DNA from: Climacteris rufus
Lineage: Eukaryota; Chordata; Aves; Passeriformes; Climacteridae
DNA length: 64,000 nt
Reading direction: 5' to 3'
Assembly (NCBI GenBank): GCA_013398175.1
Contig: VZRZ01006170.1
Span: forward strand, 152,329-216,328
Below are positions 47,566 to 61,992 of this stretch, in pieces (the stretch's first letter is position 1; each line of letters begins with the position of its first letter). The translations under genes and the position numbers were made by a program. Under the pieces are notes generated by a model. It did not search any database, was not told the DNA's origin, and saw only the letters and a program-made list of their open reading frames with translations.

Positions 47566-48930
47566 TGGACAGCTCCATCCCCCAGGCACAGCTCCATCCC
47601 CTGGGCACAGCTCCATCCCCTGGGCACAGCTCCATCCAGCTCCATCCCCCAGGCACAGCTCCATCCCCTGGGCACAGCTCCATCCAGCTCCATCCCCCAG
47701 GCACAGCTCCATCCCCTGGGCACAGCTCCATCCAGCTCCATCCCCCAGGCACAGCTCCATCCCCTGGGCACAGCTCCATCCAGCTCCATCCCCCAGGCAC
47801 AGCTCCATCCCCTGGGCACAGCTCCATCCAGCTCCATCCCCCAGGCACAGCTCCATCCCCTGGGCACAGCTCCATCCAGCTCCATCCCCCAGGCACAGCT
47901 CCATCCCCTGGGCACAGCTCCATCCAGCTCCATCCCCCAGGCACAGCTCCATCCCCTGGGCACAGCTCCATCCAGCTCCATCCCCCAGGCACAGCTCCAT
48001 CCCCTGGGCACAGCTCCATCCAGCTCCATCCCCCAGGCACAGCTCCATCCCCTGGGCACAGCTCCATCCAGCTCCATCCCCCAGGCACAGCTCCATCCCC
48101 TGGGCACAGCTCCATCCAGCTCCATCCCCCAGGCACAGCTCCATCCCCTGGGCACAGCTCCATCCAGCTCCATCCCCCAGGCACAGCTCCATCCCCTGGG
48201 CACAGCTCCATCCAGCTCCATCCCCCAGGCACAGCTCCATCCCCTGGGCACAGCTCCATCCAGCTCCATCCCCCAGGCACAGCTCCATCCCCTGGGCACA
48301 GCTCCATCCAGCTCCATCCCCCAGGCACAGCTCCATCCCCTGGGCACAGCTCCATCCAGCTCCATCCCCCAGGCACAGCTCCATCCCCTGGGCACAGCTC
48401 CATCCAGCTCCATCCCCCAGGCACAGCTCCATCCCCTGGGCACAGCTCCATCCAGCTCCATCCCCCAGGCACAGCTCCATCCCCTGGGCACAGCTCCATC
48501 CAGCTCCATCCCCCAGGCACAGCTCCATCCCCTGGGCACAGCTCCATCCAGCTCCATCCCCCAGGCACAGCTCCATCCCCTGGGCACAGCTCCATCCAGC
48601 TCCATCCCCCAGGCACAGCTCCATCCCCTGGGCACAGCTCCATCCAGCTCCATCCCCCAGGCACAGCTCCATCCCCTGGGCACAGCTCCATCCAGCTCCA
48701 TCCCCCAGGCACAGCTCCATCCCCTGGGCACAGCTCCATCCAGCTCCATCCCCCAGGCACAGCTCCATCCCCTGGGCACAGCTCCATCCAGCTCCATCCC
48801 CCAGGCACAGCTCCATCCCCTGGGCANCCCTGGGCACAGCTCCATCCCCTGGGCACAGCTCCATCCAGCTCCATGCCCTGGGCACAGCTCCATCCCCTGG
48901 CACAGCTCCATCCCCTGGGCACAGCTCACC
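47566..48930. repeat. 48-bp minisatellite, about 26 near-perfect copies
   Basis: Each 48-bp unit is built from two 19-bp near-repeats (CAGCTCCATCCC(C/T)(A/G)GGCA-like words) plus a 10-bp CAGCTCCATC partial. Copies from about 47576 to 48820 are virtually identical; the right end (48828-48930) is more variable. Because 48 is a multiple of three and the unit lacks stops in most frames, ORFs of 450-620 codons appear on both strands. They are not genes. Confidence 0.97.
48827..48827. other. Single ambiguous base (N) inside the 48-bp array
   Basis: An isolated N with the word CCCTGGGCA repeated on both sides. The true copy number is therefore uncertain. Confidence 0.95.
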
Positions 48931-51900
48931 TGGACACCCAGCTCACCAAAATCCATCAGCAGCTGCAGGGAGCTCGGGAAATCCAGCCCAGGGGCTCCAT
49001 GTTCAGTGTGTGGCAGAAATAATTCCATGGGGTTTGGCTGCAGCTCCAAGTCAGGGGTAAATATGTGATGTCTTCAAAGCAAAATGAAGAAAATGACTTT
49101 GAGGCTGCTTTTCAGAAGTTATTTGAATTACAACAAGTGTCCCCTAATGCACTGACAAATGCTTGCTGGGTTGGTTTGGTTTTTAAATTTCAGAGTTTTG
49201 CTTATAGCTGCACACCACTTACAGAATCCTCCTCCTCATTCACCTTTTTCTTTCTTTTTGTTTTTAAACTAAGCTCTCTCCTTTGGGAGCCTTGCAAAGA
49301 AAGCTGTTTCTCATTCAAATCTTGTTTTCCTCTATTATGTACAAACACTGGGCAGATTTTGCAGGACTGCCCATGAAGTCAGACCTGCAGCTTTGATACA
49401 TTTCCCTGGAGAAACATCTTTTTTTTTTTTTCCTCAAAATAAAAAGATGTAGAACTATGCAGATTTTTCAAGCAGTTATTAGGGAACCTGCACAGCCACT
49501 CAAATCAAATTCTGAGCTTGCTAACCTTGGCAGTGCCCCTTTAAATTAACTTTGCAGCCTGGAGATGGACAAACAAAAGAGTTTGAAGATTTTCTCTGAA
49601 GCAGCAGCATAGAGGGGGGAAAAAAACTCATCTTGAATTTTTCCTGATTTGTTAATTTTAATCTTGGGCACGAAAACACATTGTCACTTTTCACTTGGAG
49701 ATTTTTCTTTGGCTTAAAAACAATACAGAGGGTCAGGGCTGTGCTGATGAGTCTGAGGGAGGTGGGTGGAAGGGGGAAAAAAAGTAAAGAGATCCAATGT
49801 GTCTCATTTGTGCTGCTGCACAAAATCTGCTGCATGTAACACTACAGCCAAACAGCAAAACTGTTGTAATGTTAAGCTAAATTGCTGAATTTAATTAATT
49901 TCTTCACTTTTTTCTTTTATTTTACACAAAGGTAAACCCCACAGATGATGGAAAAGGAGGCTTCTTTAGTTATTTTGCAAGATATTTTGTAGAAGCACAA
50001 ACCAGTTTCTACAGGAGGGAGATGCTGCTGTGACTCTGACAAACTAAACTCAGCTGTTGCAAGTTTATTTTTTCTGTCACATTATTTTTGATTAATTAAC
50101 CTGGGATCTTTCAAACAACAAAACCATTCCTGATGCCAATCCTGCAACCCACAAACTCTTTAGAGGAAAAAAAAAGGGAAACTATCAGGACCATGGAAGT
50201 TTTAAAAAATAGAAATACAATATCCCATAAGGCTCACCTGCTCTACAGTTTTATTCCAAACTCTGCTTTCAGATCAAAATGCTCCTGTCATTATCCAAAC
50301 AAAGCCTGAATTCACTGAAAAACAAAAGTCTTATGGCAACAAAGTCCCCTCTAGCTCAGAGTTTTACAGGTGCATCGAGGAAAACAGAGTTTCACATGGT
50401 TGTGCCTCAGAAAGTTGGGTGATGCTCATCTGTTTCAAAGAACTTTAGCTTTGAGAATGAGCAATTAAATTTTCCTTTAACCTTTGCTTATTGAAGGGGT
50501 TAAACCCCCATCTTCCCCAGACCCTGACAATATTCTAGTGACACCCCTTGTCTGTCAGCACCAAGTTTTACATCTCAGTGTAGCCTTAAAGAAAGACAAA
50601 CCGAGCCTAAAATGTCAATATTCCAAATACATTTTGGTGCATTTTCTCCCAGTTAAGGCTGCCAACCAGTGAATCTAATTAACTGGACACAGGAGGGTCT
50701 TTATGAATGGAATGTAACATAACCATCCAAAGTAATCTCGTTACATTGGAACAAGAGGTTAAATACCACTTCCTGCTATGTAGTAGCTGTTAAGTATAGT
50801 ATTGATGAAAAATATGCTAATAACACCTCCTGAAAAGAATAGCTTAGTTCTTGTTAGCTAATCTCTGCAAGCTGTTTGGTAAGCTGCTTTTGTGCTCTGG
50901 TTATATCACATGCACATCAAGCACAACTCTTCTGTTACGTCTCTCACCCTGCTTTAAACCGGGGGCTGCTGGGCTTTTCTCCACGGGGAATTTACATATC
51001 TATACATATAAATATATAGGCAGACAAACAAGCAGTGTCTGTGCCTCTGCTCCCTCCCAGGGAGCTGCCAGGGCCCCACTGCTGAGCAGGCAGAGCTGGG
51101 AACAGGCTGGCATTGCCTTATGCCAAGAATCCCCCACATTTCCAACAGGACTTTTAATTCAGATTTCTCCAGAGCGGTGAGAATGGAGCTGAGCCCCTCA
51201 CTGGTAAATGAACAGAAAGCTGCTCAGAAATCAGTCCAGCTCTCATCTGGGGGATAATTATTGGTCAAAGCTCAGGGTTCAGCCTGACATTCTGACTGGA
51301 GAATTAGGCTGGAGAGGTTTAGAGGCTGCCCGGTTGGAGCCGCAGCAGCTGGGCTGGGTTTTCGCAGTCACTGCGCTGATTTGCAGTTCTGTTGGTCCAG
51401 CAGCATCTTGCATTGAGTGTCCCCACTGCAGGCAGGGACATCATGCTAAGCCCCTGGGTTTCTTCTGTGCTCGGGCCCATCCTTGGCTGGGGAGAAACTC
51501 CGTTTTCTTTTCTCCCCCTTCATTTCCATAAACAATATGCACAATTCTCCCGGCCATTCAGCCTGCAAATAAAGGCGGAGGGCTAAGTAAATTTGCCTCA
51601 CACCAATTATTTTTGTGAGGTCACTGAGTTAAGCATTAAAGAATACTGCTGGGGATGAGCACTGGGAACTGTATGATTTGTGCTAGGAACTGCACAAAAG
51701 CCCTCGGTGCATGGCAGAACACGACATTTATTGGGAAGCTTTGTTCCCTGAGTTAACAGAGGAATAATCCTTTTCTTTTAACAGCTCGGAGTTTCTGGTT
51801 TTACTGCATAACCCAGCTGCACTGTAAGTCACTTTTGTAAGTCACAGTGTAGGGAAGAAAGTGAAAGAGGTGTGATTTCAGAAAAAAATAAAATTAATTA

Positions 51901-54859
51901 TAACTGATTGCTTAATTCAGTATTAAGCTGGTTTGGTTCTATTCACATCATGAGGGTGAGCAGTCGTCAAATGATTGTGCTGTGTTTTCATGCAAATAAA
52001 ATTCCCGAAGAAAAGAACATTTTGAAAGAATCAGAAGGCAAGTGAAGTGCCAAGAATCCAAGTGCTGAGGGTTTGCATCACTCCATTGTCACCCTTCTCC
52101 CAGGCACTTGCAGCAGCCCCACAGCAGCGTTTCCTATGGCTGTGAGCAGTAAGGAACTGTCACAAAATGCTGGACACATGGTAATTGCTGATCACTGCAT
52201 TCCAGACAAAGGGCTGGGGCTGCAACGAAACAGCAGCACGAGATTTCCTCACTGGAAGAAAAAATGATACAGCAGCTCTTTGGTGTTAATGCAAGAAGGA
52301 AGATCTCAAGCCACTCAGCTCGTTTCAGGATGCGAGGTCAGGGTCTGACCCTGATATTTCAGGGGAATTCAAACACCAAACTTAAACAGAAAAATTTTAT
52401 TGTGGCTGAAAAAATTAGAGATCAGTGGAAAAATCACTGCAGGGTCAGATCCTTTCCCAAGCTGCCTGGGACACAGAGCTAAAAAGCAGAACCTGTGCTG
52501 GCATTCTCAGTGAGACTGAGTTGCTTTATTTTTGAACACCACTCTGTTCCAGCAGAACAGAAGTGACTATTGCACATAACAATAATAGAAAGATAATAGA
52601 GTAACACACTTGATTATTCAGTAAAAAATAGATTGTAAATTATACATCTAAACCCAAAGAAAGCCCATGGTGTGCCCTTTGGAACCAGCAGAGAAGCCAA
52701 GGGCATCCATGGCCTGAATTCTGGTCTGTTTGCAGCAGTGGTACCCAAAATCAGAGACTGCTCCCTCCACCCCCACTGGAGATTTCCACCACCCCGAAAG
52801 GACCAAGGGAGGGGAAGGACTGGGTGCCCTGTGCCGGGCTGGGGGTGGTGCTGCACCCCAGGTTCTCCAGCCCTTCCTTTCCTGCTCCCTGTGTCCATGT
52901 CAGGCAAGGAGGCACCTCCTGTGCGGATCAGGGGGCTCAGAGCTGCCCACAAACCCTTTTTTGTCACAGCTTTGGAGTTCTTCTGCTCTCTTTTTTAACT
53001 GGAACCCACTCAGCACCTGGGGGGTGTCACACAGGAATCCTGGAATGATGGATCCTTGCAGGGAGTTTCTTGTCAGAGGCACAACAGCATTTGGAGCCAT
53101 TTGTTGGTTGGGTTGTTGGGGTTCTTTGGTCACCACTATATCCATTTCCCCCAGGTGCTTTAATTCCTTTTAATAAAGGATTTGAATGACTTTTCCCTCC
53201 TCTTAAGCACGTTCCAGTGCCAGGTGCTGGGTGGCTCAGTGCAGCCCTGAGTTGTGCTGGGGTTGTGTGGCCAGGACTGGGAATGCCACAATGGAGTGCA
53301 TGGTTTGGCTTTGTTAAAAGAGAACATCTCCTCTAGAAAAATGGCATCTCAGAAGGGGCTTTTTAGTCTGTCAGTGTTTGAATGCCTTCCTTGTTGGGAT
53401 TAATATAGGAGTGATTCCAAGAGAGGAGCAATGCCACTGGGCCAGGTCTGTGCTCAGGCAGAGCAGCCCTTCCTTACAGCCACAGCCAAATCTGCTCCCA
53501 GGCACGGACAGCGCTGAAGGTGCTGGGGGCTGAGGCTCATCAATGCACACCAGCCTGGTAAAAGACGTCATTTTGTCATTGACAGTAGGGAACAACACAG
53601 CAGATGCAATATTTGCTTTTTCTGGAGCCGTCTGGGTGTCAATGCCAACAGCCAAGGTCTCTGCCTGTCCCAGAGCCGAGATTGCCTCCCCAGCACCTTC
53701 AGTGCCAAAAACACCTCCGACCTTTCCTGCCTGTGCCTTTCCAAGGGCAGAAGGATGCCCAGAACCTCGGGAGAGCCTTTGGTTGGGTTTTCCCCGCAGT
53801 GATGAGCCCTGAGCCAGCAAAGCCATCAAAGCCAGCCCTGATCCAGCTCCTCTGCCCTTTGGATGCCAGCGCTGCTGGGCACAGGAGCGCTGCCTGAAGA
53901 GAACAAGCCAAAAAGCAGCACTTCCATAAGCTGGTGAGTGTCTGCTTGGAATTTGGTGCCATTTATTTACTGAACGGGGACTTTTCCCTGAGTCACCTCC
54001 CATTCTCCCAGGGACACCCTGCCCGCGCAGGGAACAGGCTGGGAGCAGCTCTGAAATGAAAACAGCGAATTCCACACTTATGACTCCAGTAAAAGTTACT
54101 CAGGCATTTAAATAATGGGACTTCCTACTCCCCAGATATCTTCCTTTCTGGGGAATTGTCTCAGGAAGGGATAGCATCAGGGATCATAAATTGTCTTTTG
54201 GCTTTTCAGCACTTTACAGGCTCCCATGCATCGCCAACAATAGGACTGGCGAATGACTCTTAACAGCTCATTAAGGCTGTTTTTGCCAAATGCAAATAAT
54301 AAAAAGGCCTCTTAAGAGACTGTCTCATTTTTATTCAGAAAAGCCTACTGCAGAATATAAAAAGATGCCATAAAATGGAAATGCAATAGAAGACCCAGTG
54401 CAGTTATCTTTGGGGTCCTTTGAAATATTTCCAGGCTAACTTCAAATCTCCTGGGCATTTCTGGGATGATTCTGGATGCTTCATTCAGGAGGGCACTTAA
54501 AATAAAAACCCTCAGATACAGGCACTGTGCTGGCAACACACAAATTTCTGGGGAATAAGGGAGAAGAAATAAATAGGAATGAGATTTTCGTGGACTTACA
54601 TCACATTTGCCACATTTTTTTTTATACCAGTTCACTTCCCCTGCTTTGGTCTGACTGCAGGTCTGATGCTTTAGTGCTTTTGACCTTCCCACAGACAAAG
54701 AAAACACACTTTGGCCATACATGAGACACAATTTGGTGTCTCCAGACAGGAAAGTGCCTCCCCAGGGCTGTGCCAAGTGCTGGGCTGGGTTTTCCTGGAG
54801 CAGCTGCGGTGGCAGGAGCAGAGGTGGGGTTTGCTGGGGTGTCACAGGTACCTTCCCCT
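48931..54859. other. Intergenic DNA, no gene recognised
   Basis: Mainly AT-rich, single-copy DNA with GC-rich patches at 52680-52960 and 53420-53900. ORFs up to 234 codons (53371-54075 minus) have no recognised domain, and the codon content looks random. Confidence 0.5.
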
Positions 54860-54863
54860 CCTG

Positions 54864-55060
54864 CCTCAGCATCCCTGCTCCCCCTGGCACTTGGGGGTTC
54901 ATTCCCAGCACCTTCCTTGGCCTCAGCATCCCTGCTCCCCCCTGGCACTTGGGGGTTCATTCCCAGCACCTTCCTTGGCCTCAGCATCCCTGCTCCCCCT
55001 GGCACTTGGGGGTTCATTCCCAGCACCTTCCTTGGCCTCAGCATCCCTGGGCAGGGCCCA
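54864..55060. repeat. 57-bp tandem repeat, about 3.4 copies
   Basis: CCTCAGCATCCCTGCTCCCC recurs at 54864, 54921 and 54979, with a partial copy at 55036 (spacings 57, 58 and 57). The one-base difference is in a C-run. Confidence 0.95.
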
Positions 55061-58000
55061 TCCCAGTTCTGCTGCTGCTGCCCAGGTCACCTGGCAGAGT
55101 TTGGCACTGATATTTCTCACTTTTCCTCCCCAGAAAAATGCAGGATTTTGGCTTGAGCAGCCTGTGGTGTTACCACCTGGGTTTTTTTGCAGGTATCCTG
55201 TGGTAACTGAGATAGCTGAAGGTTGTTTTGGAGACTGTGACAGCCTGGTTTGTAAGGACAGGAGCTTTGGATCCCTCTGCCCCTGTTGGTAAATCCCAGT
55301 TCACGTGGGCACCAAAGTCATTGGACAAGGATATCCACTGATTCCAACTGAATAAGACAATTTCTCCAGCACAGCTTTGGAATTACTCCATGAGAACTAA
55401 CAGGATGACAAATACTGATGTACTGCTCACACTGATTTACACAAGTGACCAATATTCATGTATTTATAAGAGATTTATTTCGTTTCTGTCCCAGAAAGAC
55501 TTTCCTCTAATATTGTCTGGAAAAAAAAATTCCGAGATCTGAACAATTTCTTAAATATGAAAGCTTTGAATCCTGGTAGATTTTTCTTATCTTTATTATA
55601 AGAATTGTTATTTATTATGTAACAACACCAGGAATCCCCCAGTGAGAGTCAAGCTGGTGTTGTGGGGAATGAGTCCATCACCAGAATTCCCCAGAAAATC
55701 ACTGAATGCCCCCATGGGGAGCCTGCAGTCTGCAGAATTCAGACTCTTCATAAATCCACTCCACTCTCTTAATTCAAACTTAAGAATTAACATGAAAATT
55801 GGACCTGGTAACTTCTCTTGAGCAAGGCTTGAAAAAGAAACGAAGCACGAGAGAAATCCACTTGTAGAACTGGGGCCAGGCATGATCCATCTCTGGGAAT
55901 CATTCTTGGGCCAGTGCTGGCCCAGACCTCCTACATCTCTTTCCTCAGGGCTTACCTGTGTGCAGCCTGAGCAAGGAGGGTCACACCTCAAATTCTGGGT
56001 TAGGTTTTCCTGGAATAGAAACCAACACAAAACAAACCAACCAAGTGAGCAAAAACCAACCAGCCAAAAAAGAAAAAAAAAAAAAAAAGATGATGAGAAG
56101 CAATATAATAACTTTGGTTTGGGCTTTTCTGTGGTGTAGGACTCAGGGAGGGGTCCCTGGCTGGGTCCCACACTGCTGCTGATGCTGTGCCACACAGAAA
56201 CTGAAATGTGATTTATTGCACTTTTCACTTGGTCTTTCAGAGTGGAAGGAATGGGCAGACTTGACTTTTTAAAATGCAAATGAACCAGAACCTTGAGGGG
56301 CCTTGGCATATTTTCCTAACTTCCTGAAGCCCATAAAAGTGTGTCTGAGCTTGTGCTGGGCTGGGAGAGCCCCAAGAACAGCACAATGCCAAATGGCAGG
56401 GAGCTGCTGAGCACAGGGATGGAGCCCAGCTCTGGCTCTGCCTGGGAAGTTCACTTCTCCTGGGCTGCTCAGCAGTGATGCCACATTTAAATTTGCCATG
56501 GATGCCACAGGGGTTCACTGGCTCTGTGCCCTCCAAGGAAAAGACAGGAGGGTTAAAGTGTGAGGAGCCCTCAGCCCTGCAAAACTGCTGAGCTCCAGCA
56601 TATGGGCTGCTCCGTGGCAAGGAATATGCTTTATTGGCATTGCTTGGAGGTTTACAAGCAATCTTCTTGAAGTTTTAATGGTTGCTTGGGTGATTTATCC
56701 TGTCTTGAGAGTCAGCGCTGTTAGGAGGCACCCAGTCCTTGAGCTCTCGCTTTCCTTTATTATGAAAACCTTTAATCTTTCCTACATGTCCCATAAATAA
56801 CCTCATTATGGCCACACAGAGAAAATGTAACCGTTCCCATGTAAGTTTGGACTTTCTGCTGAGCACTTTTATGAGCTCCTTGAACTTCCCAAAGGGAGGT
56901 GCTTAATGTACAGCAGCAGAAATTCGGAGTCTGAGGAGTAAGGAAGTGTCATATTCAATTCTGTGTCTGCAGCCATAGGGTGCAGCACGGTTTTCCAGGC
57001 AGGAGTGCTGGAATGGAAACTGGCACTGCCTGCTCCACCTTCCCAAGGGCATCTTGGGCTGCTTGTCCGGGCTGCTTCAGAGCCTTGGGACCTCAATATC
57101 TCCTACTCAGCCTGAAATTCCTGTGCCAGCGTGGTGCTGAAATGTGTTCTGCAGGGAAGGGTTTCCCTGGGATGCCTCGGGAGGCTGGGATGGGTGCATT
57201 GATGGGGTTCAGCTAGAGAAGTTTAGAGTTAAACTGAAGAGAGAAGCGTTGAGGTTCACAGCAGGAGAAACATTTCAGTCCAGATATCCCCCGAATATTT
57301 GAGACAAAATCCACGAACAAGAAGGAGGGCAGGAGAAAGGAAAGTCGTGCTGGTCCCTGTAAATCATCCCTTTATATCATCATCCCAGGAAAAACAGGGA
57401 ATAAGGTCTCCAGCACCAAACACTCCAAACCTCCGCGGCTCCACACCAGATCTGTGCCCGGATCTATCAGATGCAATTTCTGCTCTTTGTCTCAGCTCCT
57501 GAACCTGCAAAATTCACTCCTCTTGGTGAAGCTCGGTCAGATCTATGGAGGGAAAAAGCCTCTATTAATGGTCGGCAGTAATACTGCTATTTTTTTTTTC
57601 TTTAGCTTTGGTGATTCTGCCCCGAGGGATTTTCTTTAACAAAACCTCGTCCCGGTTCGCCTTTGGGACTATGATTACCACACCCATGGGTGGAAAGCAG
57701 GAGACAAATCCCCGATAACGAGGGAACAATTAAAGAATTCAGAGTGATGCTTCATGCAAAAGGCTCTTTAAATCAGCATAAAGCAGCGGAGCCTGCGGAG
57801 GAGCATCTGTAATTGAAGCCAAGCTCTGAGTGCATCTCCCGAGCTAATTGCCATCTCCAAGATTGTAAAAAAGAGAGAGAGAGAAAGGAAAGGACTGCAG
57901 GGCAAATTACAACTTTGGAGTAGGGATGGACTGAAGTTAGAGGATGCATGTGAGAGTTATGCAGGGAATTTGCAAAGGGTTGGGCAGTGCTTTATGGAAC

Positions 58001-61000
58001 ATTTGCCCTTAAGTTTTAAATATGTCCTTGGGTGTGTGAGGGGGATGGGGAGTGCAGGGTCCTCTTCGGATAGAGGACATTTCATTTGAAATTAGATAGA
58101 AGAAATACATAACAATATTAAATTAAAATAGGTCATTTCCTTACTGCCACAGCAATCCCAATGCCACAGTGTGAAGACCAAAGCCAAGTCCCCAGTCCCA
58201 TGTGCAATATCGCAGCTTGCCCTGGGACATTGTCCCTCCTGCCCAGAGCACAGACATTGTCCCCAGGCAGGAGCAGGAGCAGGAGCCCAGCTCTGACAGA
58301 GCAGTGCCAAACCGGCCAAACCCCACATCCAACACTGCAGATAATCCCAACCGGTTAATTAGCAGCAATATCTGTTGGAAATGCATTGGTACAGAATGTA
58401 CATGGGGATATTTTATTGATATGCCCAATAAGTTGTCCAGTTAAATCATAAACATACATTGCTGAGAATTCCAGAGGTCCAGATTATTAACCCAATCAAC
58501 TTGATTTCTGTCCCATTTTATCTTTTATCACGTGGACATTGAAGGAATTTGGAAAAGAAAGCACTTTTTTTTTTTTTTTTTTTGCTAGAATTATTTTCAG
58601 CACTGAATACACTCAATATCTGGGATATCATGTAAGTGCCTGTGTGCTCCTGCAGGATGGAATAAACACCTCATATTAAACCAGGGTTTTAGTTGAACTT
58701 TGCCGTTGTTACCAAGAAAATGGGGAGAACTTTCCTCCTTTGTGAAGTCCAGTAAGGTCTATGGATGACAAAGGGCCATGTGATGTCAGCAGTAAACTTG
58801 TTATGTAAAGGAAATTCCCTCAATTACACAGAAGCAGCACTGTGTGCACTGAGCCAGGCTGGGGAGTTTGCTGTGGCAGGAGCAGGAGGGCACCAGGTTT
58901 TGGGTGCAGAATCCCAGCACAAAGGAAACGATCTGGGGCTGCTTCCTCCCTCGAGCCCAGCTTCTCTGTGCATCCACGGGGAAGGGATCAATAACCCATC
59001 CTGCAAAATGAATTCCCTTCATTTGCATTTGGGGACAAATAATCTCTTTTGGGGGAGAGCAAACCAAACCCCACACAGCCCCAGAGCCAGCCTGATCCCA
59101 GGGCAGGAGAGCACTCCAGGCTCTGCCCTGAGCCTCCCTTCCCTGTTTCTGATCTCTGCTGGGTGATCTGAGCTCTCATTCCCCTGCCTCATGCTGAACT
59201 TCTTCCTTGTCTGGCAGGATTTAGCCTTCAGAGGCAATTTGCTGGGATAAAGGCAGATTATACAAGTTAGCAATATATTATCAGATGTTTTCAGGTACTG
59301 TTGCTATCAATTCAATCATTTCTCGACTTTAACGAGCTGATCCCCCACCGAAGGTGCCATAATCTCCCCCAAAGTTAATGTTCCCTCTTTGGGGCTGCCA
59401 GCAGCTCCAGCCCTGCCTGTGCTCGGGGCCACACAGTCTGGGAGAAGTGTTTACTTTAACTCAGCAGCATATTCCCATCAGGCTGGGGCTATTTCCCAAT
59501 TTTGAGGATGGCGTGGGGAGGGGATTGGGAGCTGATGATAACGGGATGGAGGAGATTAGGCAGCTAAGCCATCCATTTTAGTTCCAGTGATCAAATTTCA
59601 CAGTCTTTATCTGAAGCACTGCCTGAGCTGACTCTCCAAGTGAGGATAAAATGAGGGGAGTGCGGCTATAACCAATAACTTAATGCCTGCCGATCAGCAC
59701 CACAAAATCACCAGCTACCCCAAGCTGCTGGGTCTTTGTGCTTGAGCTGGGGAGTTTGATGTTAGAAATGTTTCTTCTTGTTCTGGGCAGCATCACTTCC
59801 AGCAACAAGCTCTGCTCCCGGTTGTGATTGCAATCTCGGTGCTCACAGAAAGCACCAAGCAGAGAGATGAGCTTTGTTAAGATCACTGCAGATACCAGCA
59901 GCCAGATTCTGCTCTTAGGCAAAAAAAAAAAAAAAAAAGCTCAAAGATTGAATACCAAATGCTGTACTGGATCATTAGGTAGAAATTTCTTATCAAGAAG
60001 AGTTAAAAAAAAAAAACAACAAAAAAAAACCCAACAAACCAGCTCAGAAGAATTAAAAGTCAGTGTTGCCCAGACATTTTACAAGGAACTGTAAATGCTT
60101 AATACTATGGGTGCAAAATGCTATGAAATACAATTAAATGTTATTAAGCTTTTTTATGGTAAGAAGGAACTTTTTCTTACAAATAGTTTTTAACTCGCAG
60201 CTTTACTTGTTTATCCTCAAAAAGAAAGATCTTTACATGTTGTATTTTAAACTAAAAATGCAGTGTTATACATATTAACATTCTTTGAAAGCTCCCAAGA
60301 GTTTTCCAGACCTCCCATAGGTACCCTGAGGGGAAAATCAAAACCACATATGGGGAAGTGTGGGGGTGAGAAGAGAAAGAAAAGTTAGTTCCACGTGGAT
60401 TTTAATGCATCTGATCTCAGGAGGCATTAAACAAAAAGAAAAAGTGCATTTTACAAGGTGAACACTGTATTGATTTGAGACTTTTATATCAGAAGGAGCT
60501 CAATTAATCTGATTCCAATTGACTGACTAAATATCCCCACCTTTCAAAACCAGAAGGAACTACCATAGCAACAAAATATAAATAAGTGTACACAGCAAAC
60601 CCCACCATAACAAAAGCTAATGATGTACACTGTTAAAAATGGAAAAGATTTGAGTTTAGGTCCCCAAAGCTTCCGAGGTGTTCTCAGCAGTATTTCTGTC
60701 ACAGGAAAGACTTGAGGTCACTTTTAAATACAGATGGTGATTTGATCTTTGTTGTTATTTTATTCTAATGATTACATGCTCTATAAACAGAACTAGACAA
60801 GTCATGTTTCTTGTGAACTGCTGAAGTAATAAACACGTTATTTGAATTAACCCTGCAGGACTGACTGTAGGGAGGTGAAATGGAATGAAAGGTGGGGAGG
60901 AGAGGGGAGAATTCGGTCACAAACACACAAAAGCTCCACGTCTCTGTGCCTGTGCTGCCCTGGATCTGAGCTCTCAGAAGTGGCACTAAGGGTATTTTTC

Positions 61001-61992
61001 CAAGGATTTCCATGGGCACTGGCACCATGTGTGCCCAGCTGGGATGCTGCCAGTGTTGCCATTGGTGTTTGCAACCCAGAAACCTCTTTTTTTGTTTGCA
61101 CATGGAGGAAGAGGTGTGTTTTGGAGTTCTTTTGGTTTGTTTGCCACCAGAAGGTGAATAATGCAGCTCTGTACCCGAGTGCAGTCAGCTGTCACCCACA
61201 GTGACAGAGATACTCAGAGGCCTTGCGGTGGGTGAAGTCGAGAACTTTTATGCTTATTTAAAAACATTAAAATTCAATTTAAAAATGAGATCAGAATACC
61301 TGATTTCCATGCTTTTACTTTAAAGAAACACCACAAGCCAAACCCATGAGAACAGTAATTTCTGTCTATTCTGTTGAAAATATTTGAGCAATAATTTGGA
61401 CACCTTGGCACTGCAGAAATGGCAGAAGCTGCCTGCCAAAGGACTGTCCCCTTCTCCAGGAATGATAATGCACATTTAGAGACTCCCACCCAAGCAAGGG
61501 CATCACTGGGCCAGGACATGGTGTGTGACCATCAAAGTGCTGCTGCCCAGGCACCTGCTCAGCAGAACATGACTGAGACCTTCCTCACTCCTTCCTCAAA
61601 AGGGAATTTCTAGAGCAGGAATGTTTTCTTATCAAGAGCAGGAACTTTCAGACAGGCACACTCATGACTGCCGGATCAGATAAAGGAACTATGGAATTTA
61701 TATGGTCCCCATTAGGGAGTATCTGAATATGATGTGTCACAACATCACGCTGACGTTGGGAAACATTTGAATCTGCACATTTTCCTGCACAGAGGGTGAA
61801 ACTGAGGCAAAGACAGCAGCGAGGTTGCTCCAGGTTGCCCAGGGAGTTTCCAGCTGAGCGAGGACGTGACCATGGGCTGGGAGTGTCCTCGGGCAGCGCG
61901 GTGTCCTCGTCCCCCTGCACACTCCTGAGCGGCTCAGCCTGCGGGTTTTTATGGATGCTGTGCCTGGTGGGCAGGGGAGAGCACAGGGGGGT
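55061..61992. other. Intergenic DNA, no gene recognised
   Basis: Single-copy, with A/T runs at 56069-56088, 58566-58583, 59922-59938 and 60006-60030 and a short (AG)n at 57868-57884. The interval 57720-57860 has several TAATTG/ATGCAAA words and may be regulatory. An RFX-like CCATAGCAAC lies at about 60563-60572. Confidence 0.5.

Noticed and set aside
47187..49068. Several 450-620-codon ORFs on both strands as novel repetitive proteins
   Set aside because: They arise from a 48-bp unit divisible by three with no stops in most frames, and they cross an N.
53371..54075. 234-codon minus-strand ORF as a gene
   Set aside because: No recognisable domain, conserved-looking motif or splice structure; chance ORF in GC-rich DNA.
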